64,000 bases of DNA from Nocardia cyriacigeorgica GUH-2 (GCF_000284035.1 NC_016887.1:2294001-2358000), one strand, 5' to 3'; counted from the first letter of the stretch, positions 1 through 10,056 are shown. Numbers and translations: made by a program. The notes: generated by a model not told the origin, from the sequence alone.

Positions 1-1
1 C

Positions 2-904
2 CTGCACCTGCTGCCGCGGCCGGTGAACTACCTGGCCGTCGCCGCTGCCACCGGTGTGGCCGTCGCCGGATTCGGCCTGCATCGCGGCTGGTCGGTGGCC
101 GGTGTGATCGGCCCGGTGCTCGGCGCGGCCGTCGCCGTCGGAATCGCGGCCGGCTACCGGACGCTGTTTCGGGAATCGGCCGAACGCGAACGCCTCATCA
201 CCGAACTACTCAGCACCCGGGCCTCACTCGCCGAACAGGAACGCACCGCGGGCAAACTCGCCGAACGCGAACGCCTGGCCCAGGAAATCCACGACACCGT
301 CGCGCAGGGGCTGAGCAGCATCCAGCTGCTGTTGCACGCGGCAGAACAGGCCGCACCGGATCACCCCGCCCTGCCGCAGATCCAGCTCGCCCGCGCGACT
401 GCCGCCGAAGACCTGGCCGAAACACGAAGGCTCATCGCCGAATTGACCCCCGCTGCGCTGGTCGGCACATCGTTGGCCGAGGCCTTGGCGCGGGTCTGCC
501 GTCGAGCCGAGAGTCCAGCTCTGGCCGCGCAGGTGGTGGTCGAAGGGACACCCGAACGGCTGCCGATGCCGATCGAAGCCGCGCTCGTCCGCATCGCGCA
601 GGGCGCGGTGTCCAACGTCGTCCAGCACGCGCACGCCTCCCGCATGCGGCTCACCCTCACCTACGCCGAATCCGAGGTCCTGCTCGACGTGGTCGACGAC
701 GGGGCCGGCATCGCCCCTGGCATTCTCGACCAACCGCCACCAGGGTCGTTCGGTCTGGCCGCCACCCGCCGCCGGGTCGAGCAGCACGGTGGCACGATGA
801 CCGTCGAATCCGAGCCCGGCCATACCGCCGTGACGGTGTCGTTCCCGTTGCCGCCGCGGCGTGCGGGCGCGGTGAACTCCGATAACGCCGAGGAGGTCCC
901 GTGA
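2..904 (+). CDS. Sensor histidine kinase, NarL/DesK type (5' end outside window)
   Basis: The C-terminal part of a membrane two-component kinase that should phosphorylate the response regulator encoded next. The reading frame is open to the left edge, so the gene begins upstream; the GTG at 23 is only the first possible start inside the window. Two hydrophobic segments lie near residues 1-40 of the visible part. They are followed by a coiled-coil linker rich in E/R and the HisKA_3 phosphoacceptor box ([17 protein letters not shown]; His near residue 90). The HATPase domain follows, with an N-box ([11 protein letters not shown]) and G-box (DDGAGI, GSFGLA). The stop overlaps the next gene's GTG by 4 nt, so the two are translationally coupled. 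The stimulus cannot be inferred because the sensor domain is missing. Confidence 0.9.
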   Translation: MHLLPRPVNYLAVAAATGVAVAGFGLHRGWSVAGVIGPVLGAAVAVGIAAGYRTLFRESAERERLITELLSTRASLAEQERTAGKLAERERLAQEIHDTVAQGLSSIQLLLHAAEQAAPDHPALPQIQLARATAAEDLAETRRLIAELTPAALVGTSLAEALARVCRRAESPALAAQVVVEGTPERLPMPIEAALVRIAQGAVSNVVQHAHASRMRLTLTYAESEVLLDVVDDGAGIAPGILDQPPPGSFGLAATRRRVEQHGGTMTVESEPGHTAVTVSFPLPPRRAGAVNSDNAEEVP

Positions 905-1518
905 TCCGACTGCTACTTGCCGACGATCACGCCATCGTCCGGGCCGGCTTGCGCGCCCTGCTCGAGGGGGCCGAAGACATCGGAGTCGTCGGCGATGTAC
1001 CGACCGCGGAGGCCGCGGTCGCCTTCTGCGCGACCGAAGCCGTCGACGTCGTCTTGATGGACCTCAGCTTCGGCCCCGGCCGCTCCGGTGCGGACGCGAC
1101 GGCCGAACTCCGTGCCCTGCCCGATCCGCCGAACGTCCTCGTGGTCACCAACTACGACACCGACGCCGATATCCTCGGCGCGATCGAAGCCGGTGCCTGC
1201 GGATACATCCTCAAAGACACCCCGCCTGCCGAACTCCTCGCCGCCGTCCGCTCGGCCGCGGCCGGTGAGAGCGTCCTCTCACCCACCGTCGCCTCCCGCC
1301 TGATGACCCGCGTCCGCCGCCCCGACACCACCCTCAGCCCACGCGAGATCGAAGTCCTGCGCCTGGTCGCCGACGGCCGCTCCAATCGCGATATCGCGCG
1401 CGAACTGTTCCTCAGCGAAACCACCGTCAAATCCCACCTGGTGCATATCTACGCGAAACTCGGCGTCCGCTCCCGAACCTCAGCGGTAGCCCGAGCCCGC
1501 GAACAAGGCGCGATCTAA
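901..1518 (+). CDS. NarL/LuxR-family response regulator
   Basis: A DNA-binding response regulator of 205 aa, the normal length of the family, and partner of the overlapping kinase gene (GTGA overlap). The receiver domain carries the acidic pair LADDHA, the phosphoacceptor Asp in VVLMDLSFG (about residue 54) and the conserved Lys in YILKDTPP. The C-terminal LuxR helix-turn-helix starts at [15 protein letters not shown] and has the recognition helix [13 protein letters not shown]. No target promoter is obvious nearby. Regulation is presumably by His-Asp phosphotransfer from the upstream kinase. Confidence 0.93.
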   Translation: MIRLLLADDHAIVRAGLRALLEGAEDIGVVGDVPTAEAAVAFCATEAVDVVLMDLSFGPGRSGADATAELRALPDPPNVLVVTNYDTDADILGAIEAGACGYILKDTPPAELLAAVRSAAAGESVLSPTVASRLMTRVRRPDTTLSPREIEVLRLVADGRSNRDIARELFLSETTVKSHLVHIYAKLGVRSRTSAVARAREQGAI

Positions 1519-2167
1519 CCGGATGCCCGGCCGGAAAAAGCCGGCCGATCCTGCGTCGACCTGTCGAGAACACCATGGGGTCGTCGGCGAATCGAAGAAC
1601 TCGGCTACCTGGAACTCGGCCGCCGCGGCACGGAGCTTCGGTGGTGCTACTTTCACGCACAAAATCGGCACGCAGGCCCCTGAACGATGTCGAGATTCGC
1701 GACCAAGCGACAGCAGGTTTCACGATCAGGGCCAGCTGATGATCACGCGATCGGACTGGCGACCGTCTCTCAAAAGCACTGAGTGATCTACACACGTGCG
1801 AGTCGGCGGCGGCAGCAGCGATATCCACCCAGCTGTTGACCGCGTCTCGAGATCTGCTCGTGAGCGTGGTCGAGGCGGGTGTCGCGGCGAGTTCGCGGAC
1901 AGCGATCGGAGTGTCGGGCCCGCCGGCCTGGCCGAGGCCGGCTGCCATTGCTTGCAGCGTCTGGGCGACGGCGGTGCTTGCGGCCGAGGCGATGAGGACC
2001 TGCGGTGTGCCGGAGCTGAGGTCGATTGCCCCGTACACTTCCCGGTCGCCGATGAGTTGTTCGGCTGCCGCGGTGTCGTGGACCGCCGTGAGCGCGGCGA
2101 CGGTTCCCGCCACGGTCGGCCATCGGGAGGTCGAGACATCGGTAGCGGGTGGCGCCGGGAGATTCAT
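1427..2167 (-). CDS. Hypothetical protein; only the first half looks coding
   Basis: An unrecognised product. The ATG at 2167 has a good ribosome site (CGAGGAG, 7-8 nt upstream). The first ~125 residues, down to about position 1790, have actinobacterial codon bias and a soluble, Ala/Thr-rich alpha/beta-like composition ([29 protein letters not shown]). After that the frame becomes Arg/Ser-rich and runs 92 nt into the 3' end of the convergent response-regulator gene. That tail is more likely decayed or read-through sequence than a genuine domain. The likeliest explanation is a gene that lost its stop by a frameshift. It lies downstream of the broken NADH dehydrogenase on the same strand, so the locus looks degraded as a whole. 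Confidence 0.35.
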   Translation of the reverse strand: MNLPAPPATDVSTSRWPTVAGTVAALTAVHDTAAAEQLIGDREVYGAIDLSSGTPQVLIASAASTAVAQTLQAMAAGLGQAGGPDTPIAVRELAATPASTTLTSRSRDAVNSWVDIAAAAADSHVCRSLSAFERRSPVRSRDHQLALIVKPAVAWSRISTSFRGLRADFVRESSTTEAPCRGGRVPGSRVLRFADDPMVFSTGRRRIGRLFPAGHPVRSRLVRGLGLPLRFGSGRRVSRRYAPGGI

Positions 2168-2234
2168 GTCTACTCCTCGAAGTTGGGGCGACCGCCGGTG
2201 TCCGGGGCACCGGCGGTCGATGATTGCTATGGCC

Positions 2235-3131
2235 TCAGGCGACCGGCGCTGATTCGCTGTCGCGCTTGGTTTCCAGCAGCATCGGCCGGTGCTTTCCGTT
2301 GGTGAACCAGTGGTGGGAGCCGGGCTTGTGGGCTTCGGTCGCCAGGTGTTTGATGCCGGCCGTGCAGGCGAATTCCTTGAGTTTCTTGCCGGCGAAGCCA
2401 CTGAAGTACAGCCGCATCGGGGTGTCGTTTTTGTGGCCGAGCTGGTAGATCCCGGCGTCGCGGCCGAAGCTGAGGCACATGGCGGGGAACGACAGGTCGA
2501 TCGGGGTGGGCTGCTCGCCGGCGATGCGGTGCAGGAGGGTGTCGGCGGCGTGTGCGCCCAGGCAGTAGGCGGTATAGGCGGCCATTCGGAAGGGGAGGTC
2601 CGACGGTGCCGAGCAGTCGCCCGCGGCGACGATGCGTTCGTCGTCGACGCTTGTCAGGGTTTCGTCGGTGAGCAGTCGTCCGGTGCTGTCGGTGCTCAAT
2701 CCGCTGCGCGCGGCCAGGTCGGGGACGTCGAAGTCTGCTGTCCAGATCGTGACCGCACTGGGCATCGTCTGCCCGTCGGCGAGTTCCACGGTCTGACGGG
2801 TCACGGCGGTGACCATGGCTTCGGAACCCTCGATGACGTTGACCCCTAGCTTGGTGAAGTACTTGCGGGCCGTGCGCCGTGCCTTGGGGTGCAGGTAGGG
2901 GCCGAGGACCTTGCCGCAGACCAAGGTGACGTTGCGGCCTTGTTCGGCCAGCTCCGCGGCGGTTTCGATGCCGGTCGGGCTGCCGCCGATCACGGTCACC
3001 GGTGCGGTCGTGGGGGTGTCGAAGAGTGTCGACCGTAGCCGCTAGGCTGCTTCCAGAGTCGCGATGGGGGTAGGCGAATTCGGCCGCTTCCGGGACCCGC
3101 GGGGTGGCATCGCCGCTGCCGACCGCCCACC
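2235..3131 (-). pseudogene. Decayed FAD-dependent NADH dehydrogenase (NDH-2 family)
   Basis: The C-terminal two thirds of a type II NADH dehydrogenase/pyridine nucleotide-disulphide oxidoreductase is readable. It includes the NAD-binding Rossmann motif (VTVIGGSPTGIETAAELAE) and the FAD-contacting segment RIVAAGDCSAP. Upstream on the minus strand the homologous reading continues as RLRSTLFDTP, then an in-frame TAG where a Gln or Arg would be expected (about 3040-3042), then TLEAA. A one-base shift in a run of C near 3066-3071 follows, then GSGDATPRVPEAAEFAY. The N-terminal FAD-binding GxGxxG domain is absent. The gene therefore has a nonsense codon, a frameshift and a 5' deletion. A GTG at 2999 would give a 254-aa product without a FAD site, which is unlikely to work. 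Confidence 0.75.
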
Positions 3132-3571
3132 CCCGCGGACAACATATGGACCCCGCCCGCGGAAGTGGCGACGATCGACCGGGAATGGGGGACCGGCCAT
3201 TCGTCCAAGGCCGACTCACACCACCGACGGATTGCGAGCCGACCGGCAGCGCTGCGGTATACCGAGGACACAGGATGAGCTCAGGTCCCAGATAGCCCTG
3301 GGCTCATGTCGATTCCGCCATCGGAGTGAAGCCGTCCGCGCAGACCATCGTGGATCGGTCGGTGCGGGCAGCTGTCGCGACAGGCAACCTCAGAATCGAG
3401 TTGGGCATCGGCGCGGGACGAGCGGTCTCCATGCTCGTGGCGTGGCCCGCACAGATTACGATTCAGGTCGCGCCGGCCGAGGTGCGTGATCGAGTCTGTG
3501 GTAGGTGAGGAAGTCGTGTCGATGACAGTAGGTATCGGTCCGTGTCGCGTGATCGGGTCATCGAATTCGAC
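3132..3571. other. Intergenic, no gene seen
   Basis: About 440 bases between the NADH dehydrogenase relic and the acyltransferase gene. The ORFs here are short, overlap each other in several frames and have atypical composition. I see no RNA gene or strong hairpin. The missing 5' end of the relic would have been here, so this may be scrambled remnant sequence. Confidence 0.4.
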
Positions 3572-5656
3572 ATGGTGAGCTCGACCGCCGTCGCAGCGCC
3601 GCCGTCGATGCCGAAGCCCGCTGCCTACCGCCGCGACCTGGATGGGTTGCGCGGTTTGGCGATCGCACTGGTGGTGGTGTTCCATGTCTGGTTCGGGCGG
3701 GTGTCCGGTGGCGTGGACGTGTTTCTGGTGCTGTCGGGCTATTTCTTCACCGGGTCACTGCTGCGTCGCGCCGAATCGACCGGCGCGGTAGCCGTCAGGT
3801 ACACGATGGTGCGGACGGCGCGCAGATTGTTGCCGGCGCTGGCCGTCGTGCTCGCCGCTGTCGCGGCCGCGACGGTGCTGATACGGCCGTATACCCAGTG
3901 GTCGGATGTCGCCGGGCAAATAGTGGCGTCGCTGCTGTACTTCCAGAACTGGCAGTTGGCGCTGTCGTGGGCGGATTACCTGGCCGCGGACCCGTCGGTC
4001 AGCCCGCTGCAACATATCTGGTCGATGGCGATTCAGGGGCAGTACTATCTGGCGGCCGTGCTGGTCGTCGCGGCCGTCGCCTGGTTGTGCCGCGTGGCGG
4101 GCCGTCCGGCGGCTCTGCGTTTCGGTGTCGGCACGGTTGTGGTGTCGGTGGGTGTGGCGTCGTTCATCTACGCCGCGGTCGGTGCCGAGACTCAGCAGGG
4201 CTGGAATTACTACGACACTTTCGCCCGGTCGTGGGAGCTGTTGGCGGGTGCGGGTGCGGCGCTGCTGATCCGATCTGTGGTGGCCCCGCGTGCGGTCCGA
4301 TCGGTGCTGGCGGTTGGTGGTCTGGTGGCGATCTCGGCATGTGGGTGGTTGGTCGATGGCGCTAATAGATTCCCGGGCCCGGCCGCACTGTTGCCGGTGA
4401 TCGCAACTGTCGCTCTTATCGTCGCGGCGAGCGGTATCGATCCGGCGCAACGCCCGTGGGTGTCCAGGGTCCTCGCTTCGCCACCGCTTGTCCGGCTCGG
4501 CGACCTCTCCTACGGGCTGTACCTGTGGCATTGGCCGCTACTGATTTTCTACCTCGCCGAGCGCGGTACAGCCGAGGCCGGATGGCGTGGAGGAGTGCTG
4601 GTCATCGCGGCCTCGCTGGTATTGGCTTATGTGACATACAGATTCGTCGAACAGCCGCTTCGAATGCAGAGCGGTCACCGAGCCTCGTCGTCTGTTCGCT
4701 CCCCAGGGCATCCGCGCATCGCCGGAGCCCTTGTCGCCGCCACTATGGCGTTGGTATTCGCGTCGGCGGCGGGCTGGCAGTTGTATATGGCCGCGAATCC
4801 GCCACGCCCGGTCGGCGCGCTGGATCCCGTCGACTATCCGGGCGCCGAGGCACTCGTGAGTGGAGTCGAGGTGCCCCCTCGCCGGATGCGGCCGACGGTG
4901 TTCGAGGCGGCGGCCGAGCTGCCCCCGCCGACCGTCGACGGCTGCATCGCGGACTGGGACACCCGTGATGTGGTGACCTGCATCTACGGATCGGCCGACG
5001 CCGAGCGGACCATCGCCGTAGTCGGCAGTTCCCATTCCGAGCACTGGGTGCCCGCATTACAGGTGATCGCCGAGCAAGAGCATTTCCGGATCCTGGTCCA
5101 TCTGAAGATGGGTTGTCCGCTCACGCTGTCCGACGACATCAGCTACAAAGGCGAGGCCAACCCCGATTGCCGGGATTGGTCGCGTGAGGTGATCGATCTG
5201 CTGGCCGAGGAACAACCGGACTGGGTGTTCACAGTCGGGACCCGTCCGGTCGACAGCGGAGGCGATGAAACCCCGGCCGAATACCTCGATGTGTGGACGG
5301 CGCTGTCGGAACGCGGGCTCAACGTGGTTGCCGTGCGGGACACCCCCTGGTTGCGCCGTGGGGGCGTTCGCTACAGCGCGCCGGACTGCCTCGCCGGCCG
5401 AGGCGATCGCATCGCTTGTGGAATGAGCCGATCGGATGCTCTCGCGCCGGTCAATCCCGCCGACGAGCCCGCGACTGCCTTCCCGAACGTCTACCCGCTC
5501 GATCTCAACGACGCGGTCTGCGGCCCGGAGATCTGCTCGGTCGCGGAGGGCAACATCCTGATCTACCACGACGAGCACCACCTCACCGCCACCTATTCGC
5601 GCTCGCTCGCGGCCGAGTTGAAACGTCGCCTCGGACCCGTGCTGGGCTGGTGGTGA
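3572..5656 (+). CDS. Membrane acyltransferase with SGNH domain (OatA-like)
   Basis: About 694 aa; a GTG at 3542 would add 10 residues, and neither start has a clear ribosome site. The N-terminal half is an acyltransferase-3 domain. It has the entry motif YRRDLDGLRGLAIALVVVFH with the catalytic His, FLVLSGYF, about ten membrane segments, and YGLYLWHWPLLIF. The C-terminal extracytoplasmic part (from about residue 400) is an SGNH-hydrolase-like domain. Its serine motif is VVGSSHSEHW and it carries the late Asp/His pair in HDEHHLT. Two-domain proteins of this kind O-acetylate peptidoglycan or cell-wall glycans. The substrate cannot be read from sequence. No partner genes adjoin. Confidence 0.88.
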   Translation: MVSSTAVAAPPSMPKPAAYRRDLDGLRGLAIALVVVFHVWFGRVSGGVDVFLVLSGYFFTGSLLRRAESTGAVAVRYTMVRTARRLLPALAVVLAAVAAATVLIRPYTQWSDVAGQIVASLLYFQNWQLALSWADYLAADPSVSPLQHIWSMAIQGQYYLAAVLVVAAVAWLCRVAGRPAALRFGVGTVVVSVGVASFIYAAVGAETQQGWNYYDTFARSWELLAGAGAALLIRSVVAPRAVRSVLAVGGLVAISACGWLVDGANRFPGPAALLPVIATVALIVAASGIDPAQRPWVSRVLASPPLVRLGDLSYGLYLWHWPLLIFYLAERGTAEAGWRGGVLVIAASLVLAYVTYRFVEQPLRMQSGHRASSSVRSPGHPRIAGALVAATMALVFASAAGWQLYMAANPPRPVGALDPVDYPGAEALVSGVEVPPRRMRPTVFEAAAELPPPTVDGCIADWDTRDVVTCIYGSADAERTIAVVGSSHSEHWVPALQVIAEQEHFRILVHLKMGCPLTLSDDISYKGEANPDCRDWSREVIDLLAEEQPDWVFTVGTRPVDSGGDETPAEYLDVWTALSERGLNVVAVRDTPWLRRGGVRYSAPDCLAGRGDRIACGMSRSDALAPVNPADEPATAFPNVYPLDLNDAVCGPEICSVAEGNILIYHDEHHLTATYSRSLAAELKRRLGPVLGWW

Positions 5657-5850
5657 CCGCGAAAGGCGCTGAAAGTTCTCACCGACGGCGCGATCGTCGC
5701 CGATGACGTGTCGCAGCAGATCCACGAGCTCAGAGGCCGGGGAAGTTGGCGCGATCTGGCCCATAGCGATTCGTTTGCACGATTCACCGACCCTCTGCTG
5801 CAAGGTCGCCGAAGAAGATCGCGCGAAACGCCTGAGGAGATCCGGTTGGA
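5657..5850. other. Gap with an open frame continuing past the acyltransferase stop
   Basis: Directly after the acyltransferase TGA the same frame stays open for about 62 codons, ending at the next gene's ATGA (5851). The composition is charged and protein-like, but there is no start codon at its head. It could be a remnant or chance. A GAGGAG ribosome site at about 5833-5838 serves the next gene. Confidence 0.3.
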
Positions 5851-6513
5851 ATGAATAGAAAGCTAACTGACCGATCTCACGCCCAGATCAAGCTACGTCG
5901 ATGCCGACAGCCGCTGCCGGACACCCGGCTGCTCTATCTGAAACGGCCGGATCGGGTTGTCGAACCGCTCGAGTTGGAGATCGCCGGTGGCGTTCCCGAG
6001 GTATGCAGCAACCACGGACGTGCGGCAGTCACGCTGAGGCCGTTCAGAACGCAGTTCTTCGACACACGGAAACATCCGCGAGCTGCCCGCTCGTTCTTGG
6101 CCGGGAGGAACCTGAACACTATCCCGCCGGTGTCGACAGTCCTGGTGGGTGCATGGCCGGTGTGCGCACGATGCGAGCATTCCGCTCGATGGTGGCGCCG
6201 TATCGGTGTCGCCCTGCTGTGGGCGATGGCTGCGATTTTCGCGGCCTTTGTGGTCGTGGTCGCGGCGGGATGGGCGGGGGCAAAGGTTCCGATTGCGGTG
6301 GCCATGGTCCTGGTGTTTGCGTTCTTCCCGGGTTCTCTGCCGATCGGGTTGGTTGTAGCACTCTGGTGCCTCAGGAAGTGCGGCCGGCCTGCGAAGTTCC
6401 AGTGCGTCGATGATGGTCTGCTGTTGAATGTCACGGCGCATCCCGACTTCTGCGCGGCGTCGCGGGCATCACCTGGGCGGGACGGGGCGTCGTACACGAC
6501 GGAAGCGAACTGA
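5851..6513 (+). CDS. Small Cys-motif membrane protein, paralogue of the 19939 gene
   Basis: A 220-aa protein of unknown function. It has a soluble N-terminal part containing VCSNHGRAAV (about residue 51). A short CxxC element follows, WPVCARCEHSARWWRR (about 102-117). Two adjacent membrane helices come next (VALLWAMAAIFAAFVVVVAA and the next stretch to VVALW). The C-terminal cytoplasmic tail contains LLNVTAHPDF. The order C-x2-HG, WPxCxxC, two helices, AHPxF matches the last gene of the ESX-like cassette at 19939-20493, so the two form a small family. CxxC plus the earlier Cys/His could bind zinc. The ATG is preceded by GAGGAG about 12 nt away. The C-terminal 20 residues are low complexity. 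Confidence 0.6.
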   Translation: MNRKLTDRSHAQIKLRRCRQPLPDTRLLYLKRPDRVVEPLELEIAGGVPEVCSNHGRAAVTLRPFRTQFFDTRKHPRAARSFLAGRNLNTIPPVSTVLVGAWPVCARCEHSARWWRRIGVALLWAMAAIFAAFVVVVAAGWAGAKVPIAVAMVLVFAFFPGSLPIGLVVALWCLRKCGRPAKFQCVDDGLLLNVTAHPDFCAASRASPGRDGASYTTEAN

Positions 6514-6638
6514 ACCTGTAAGGCAGCGGCATTTGGGCGGGCACCTGCCGGAGGCGCACGCTTCATGGCTGCTGCCGCTGAATCTAATCGAGGTCCGGGC
6601 TGGAGATCTGCCCTGATCCAGCGGGGACACCGACAGCC

Positions 6639-7940
6639 TCACGGTGTCTGTTGATAGATGTCGGGGATGCCGTCGTTGTCGTCGTCGCGTTGTTCCTGTT
6701 CGGCGATGCGACGGTAGGTGCGGTTGCGCAGGGTGAGCAGGGCGGTGGCGAGGACCGCGGCGGTCAGGGTGCCGACCAGGACGCCGATTCGGGCGGCGTC
6801 GATGCTGCCGGGGTGTTCGGCGAAGGCGAGTTCGCCGATCAGCAGTGAGACGGTGAAACCGATCCCGCCCAAGAGCGCGACGCCGATGACGTCGATCCAG
6901 CTGAGGTCGGAGTCGAGTTCGGCGCGGGTGAGTTTGGCGGTGAGGAATGTGGTGGCGGTGATGCCGATGGCTTTACCGCAGACGAGTCCGACGATGATGC
7001 CGAGGGTAAGACGGTCGGTGAGTGAATCGGTGAGCCCGGTGATTCCGCCGATGGTGACGCCTGCGGCGAAGAAGGCGAAGACCGGGACGGCGAAGCCGGC
7101 GGAGATCGGGCGCAGCAGGTGTTCGAAGCGTTCGGCGAGTCCCGGGTCGTCGGGGTGGTTGGCGGTGGACGGCTTGGTGAGGACTGGAACGGTGAATCCC
7201 AGCAGGACGCCGGCGACGGTGGCGTGGACGCCGGACTGGTGCACGAGCCACCAGGTGAGGACGGCCAGCGGTACCAGGATCCAGACCGAGTGCACCTTCC
7301 GCTGCACGGCGAGGCCGAACGCGGCCAGTGGGAGCGCGGCCAGTGCCAGGTATCCGAGGTGGAGTTCGTCGGTGTAGAAGACGGCGATGACGGTGACGGC
7401 GAGGAGGTCGTCGACGACGGCGAGGGTGAGCAGGAAGGTGCGCAGGGCGGTCGGCAGGTGTGAGCTGACGACGGCGAGGACGGCGAGGGCGAAGGCGATG
7501 TCGGTGGCGGTGGGTATTGCCCAGCCGTTGAGGGCGTCGCCGCCGAGGTTGAAGGCGACGAAGATCAGGGCCGGGCCGATCATGCCGCCGACGGCGGCGA
7601 CGACCGGCAGCGCGGCTCGGCGCGGATCGCGCAGGTCACCGGCGACGAACTCGCGTTTGAGCTCGAGTCCGACGACGAAGAAGAAGATCGCTAGCAGTCC
7701 ATCGGCCGCCCAGGTTTCCAGGGGCAGATGCAGGTGCAGGGCGTCGGGGCCGAGCTCGAAGTGGCGCACGTTCTCGTAGACGTCCGACCAGGGGGTGTTG
7801 GCCCAGATCAAGCCAATGGCCGCGGCGATGATCAGCAAGATGCCGCCCGCGGTTTCGGTCCGCAGGATCGAGGCGATGCGTCGGGCTTCCGGCCAGGATC
7901 CGGGGGCGAACAGGCGTTGGCGGGTTTGCGGTGTGTTCAT
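6639..7940 (-). CDS. nhaA: Na+/H+ antiporter NhaA
   Basis: A 433-aa inner-membrane antiporter that exchanges Na+ for protons and supports pH and sodium homeostasis. Family landmarks are WANTPWSDVYE after the first helix, the discontinuous-helix motif TATDIAFALAVLAVV, and the paired aspartates of the ion site in VVDDLLAVTVIAVFY. About eleven to twelve membrane segments are visible. The C-terminal tail is short and acidic (EQRDDDNDGIPDIY), a known variation in actinobacterial members. The ATG at 7940 is preceded by GGAAAG about 10 nt upstream. It runs in the same direction as the GltS-type gene, but 450 nt and a hairpin separate them, so it is probably transcribed alone. Confidence 0.95.
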   Translation of the reverse strand: MNTPQTRQRLFAPGSWPEARRIASILRTETAGGILLIIAAAIGLIWANTPWSDVYENVRHFELGPDALHLHLPLETWAADGLLAIFFFVVGLELKREFVAGDLRDPRRAALPVVAAVGGMIGPALIFVAFNLGGDALNGWAIPTATDIAFALAVLAVVSSHLPTALRTFLLTLAVVDDLLAVTVIAVFYTDELHLGYLALAALPLAAFGLAVQRKVHSVWILVPLAVLTWWLVHQSGVHATVAGVLLGFTVPVLTKPSTANHPDDPGLAERFEHLLRPISAGFAVPVFAFFAAGVTIGGITGLTDSLTDRLTLGIIVGLVCGKAIGITATTFLTAKLTRAELDSDLSWIDVIGVALLGGIGFTVSLLIGELAFAEHPGSIDAARIGVLVGTLTAAVLATALLTLRNRTYRRIAEQEQRDDDNDGIPDIYQQTP

Positions 7941-8341
7941 CGGAGGCGTCTTTCCGATCGTCGGCTGGTTCAGGCAAGAGCGCTACGCCGGCGAGTCCGC
8001 ACAGGGGGGCGGTCGGGAGGTTTCGGCGCGACGCAGCTCGGAATTTCCGGCCGCCGGATCGGGAGGGCGTCGACGCACCCGGTGGCGGCGTCGACGCGCG
8101 CAGGTGAACGGGGTGTTGTGGACCGCAGTGACGACGCCGGACGAGGACGTGCGCTTCGATTCTGTGGAAGCGGGGCTGGTGGCGGCTCGAATCTGCACTG
8201 CGCACCCACCCATCACTGGTCCCGACCCGACCCCACTCGGGTCGGGTTGCCGACCAGACTTCCCGGCGCACCTACCTGTAAAGATGCCGTAAACGGCCGC
8301 CGGGCGCAAACGCGGCGGCCGGGCAGGCCCGGTCCGCGCTG
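7941..8341. other. Long leader/intergenic region upstream of nhaA
   Basis: About 400 bases without a credible gene; the ORFs are antisense or out-of-frame reads. It contains one compact hairpin at 8221-8246 (9-bp stem CCCGACCCG/CGGGTCGGG, 8-nt loop), nearer to the gltS side. It may hold the nhaA promoter and a structured leader, but I see no known riboswitch. Confidence 0.4.
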
Positions 8342-8387
8342 CGCAGGCGCACCACCACGATTGTGAGCGTCCGGTGGTGCGCCTGCG
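8342..8387 (-). terminator. Hairpin terminator of the GltS-type gene
   Basis: A perfect 15-bp inverted repeat (CGCAGGCGCACCACC at 8342-8356 and its complement at 8373-8387) with a 16-nt loop. It lies 5 nt past the stop codon of the minus-strand transporter. There is no U-tract, which is common for actinobacterial terminators. Confidence 0.75.
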
Positions 8388-8392
8388 GACGG

Positions 8393-9832
8393 CTATGCCG
8401 AGGTATGCGCTGGTCGCTGTGGCTCGGGTGCTTTCTGACGGCCGAAGTAGAACAGCCCGGCCGACAACGCACCGAGGAACAGGGCGAGCATCCCGGCCAG
8501 CAACCATCCGGCGCCGAAACTCGCGATGATCGGGATGGCACCCGCGGTGACGAGGCCACCGCCGAAGAAGGGCTCGAGGATCAGTTGCTTGTAGCCGAAG
8601 GCCTGGTAGGCGGGTGTCTTCAGGTCCGGATCGACGACGCGGAGCAGGATCAGGCCGGTCGAGGTGACACCCATGGCCTGGCCGACGTCGGCGATGCCAC
8701 GCTCGAACCAGAAGTCGGGCAGCATCCGTCGGGCCAGGAAGATGAAGGCGCCGAGTGTCCAGATCAGGCCGGTGCCGGCCAGCAGCAGGAAGGGGCCGAT
8801 GTTGGCGGCGATGGCCTGCAGCGACAGGGTGCCGAGGGCGGCGATGACGAGCACGTCGAGGCTGAATCCCTGGATGCGTTCGATCAGCTGGACGTCGACG
8901 ATCTCATCACGGTCGAACGCTTGGATCGCGATCTGGACGAGGATGCCGCCGACCATCGCGATCGGGAACAGCGGTACATGGGCGAAGAGTTCGAAACTGT
9001 CGGCCCACAGCCTCGACTCGATCCATTGCAGCGCCTCGAGGATCAGCCAACCGATCAACACCGCCACCGCCAGCAGCCCGAAGTGCAGGGTCAGCGGTTC
9101 GATGGAGGAGGGATTCACGGTGAGGGTTCCGGCCGAACGGCGGCGCTCCTTCTCGACCAGACCTGCTTGCTCGGACACCGAAGGTGAAGCATCTGACCGC
9201 AATTCGGCGGTCTTGCCGGTGCGCACACCCCAGTTGATGAGGGCGATGCCGCAGATGACGCCGGACAGGATGCCGACTGTGGCCAATCCGAGCGCCAGGT
9301 CCTGTCCTTCGGGGAAGCCGAACTCTTCGAAGGTGCCGCTCATGCCTGCGGCCGTGCCGTGGCCGCCCTCGAAGCCGATCTCGATCAGCGTGCCCGCCAT
9401 CGCGGGCAGCCCGAACAGCGGCCCGAGGACCAGGATCGCCAGCAGCAGTCCGAAGACGTATTGGCCACTGGCGACGGTGATCCCGAACGCGATCTGCGGG
9501 CCGGCGATGCGGAAGGCCGCGCGCGGCGACGGCAGCTTGTGCCCCATCAGCAGGCCGGCGAACACAAGCGAAATCAGCAGCCCTGGCAGCGTTTTCCACA
9601 CCTCGAGGACTTCTGGCGTGAACAGCCCTGCCTCGGCGAACCGGTCGGTGCCCAGTGCTGACGCGATCCGTCCGAACACATCCGGGCCGATGAGCAAGGC
9701 CAGCCCGCCGCCGAGGATGGAGCTGGGGATGAACAGTTTCTGTGCCAGTCGCCAGCGCACTCGGATGATTTTCGAGATCAGCATCATGACGCCGATCAGC
9801 AGTAGCGCGAATCCGATCACGTTCGGAGACAC
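8393..9832 (-). CDS. Sodium/glutamate symporter family (GltS-like) transporter
   Basis: A 479-aa integral membrane protein with about ten to twelve segments. The N-terminal motif MLISKIIRVRWRLAQKLFIP, SSILGGGLALLIGP and later IEIGFEGGHGTAAGMSGTF and MPDFWFERGIADVGQAMGVT are recognisable features of the GltS/ESS family. These proteins import glutamate or related carboxylates with sodium. The substrate in this subfamily is not settled. The start is the GTG at 9832. A strong hairpin follows the stop codon, so the gene appears monocistronic. Confidence 0.85.
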   Translation of the reverse strand: MSPNVIGFALLLIGVMMLISKIIRVRWRLAQKLFIPSSILGGGLALLIGPDVFGRIASALGTDRFAEAGLFTPEVLEVWKTLPGLLISLVFAGLLMGHKLPSPRAAFRIAGPQIAFGITVASGQYVFGLLLAILVLGPLFGLPAMAGTLIEIGFEGGHGTAAGMSGTFEEFGFPEGQDLALGLATVGILSGVICGIALINWGVRTGKTAELRSDASPSVSEQAGLVEKERRRSAGTLTVNPSSIEPLTLHFGLLAVAVLIGWLILEALQWIESRLWADSFELFAHVPLFPIAMVGGILVQIAIQAFDRDEIVDVQLIERIQGFSLDVLVIAALGTLSLQAIAANIGPFLLLAGTGLIWTLGAFIFLARRMLPDFWFERGIADVGQAMGVTSTGLILLRVVDPDLKTPAYQAFGYKQLILEPFFGGGLVTAGAIPIIASFGAGWLLAGMLALFLGALSAGLFYFGRQKAPEPQRPAHTSA

Positions 9833-10056
9833 CGGGATACCTACTTTCGTCGTTCGCGTGGATAGCCACGACCGGTCGGGTGTGACGACGACAACATGCC
9901 GTTGGGTAACGGTACGATATGCGACGGCAAGTTCGTTGCCGGCCTTCCCCGTGGTGGAAATGCACGCGGGATAGCCGGTGTGGATCGGTCGGAATCGCGG
10001 GTGGCGCGCCTAGACTGAGGTTAAGACGCTACAACCAGGGTCTGGGGGAGGTCGGA

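Noticed and set aside
8221..8246. Hairpin upstream of nhaA as a sodium or pH riboswitch
   Set aside because: A single 9-bp stem without a known aptamer pattern; kept only as a note on the intergenic region.
7636..8271. A 211-aa minus-strand ORF overlapping the nhaA start
   Set aside because: Out of frame with nhaA, Arg/Pro-rich and covering the nhaA coding sequence.
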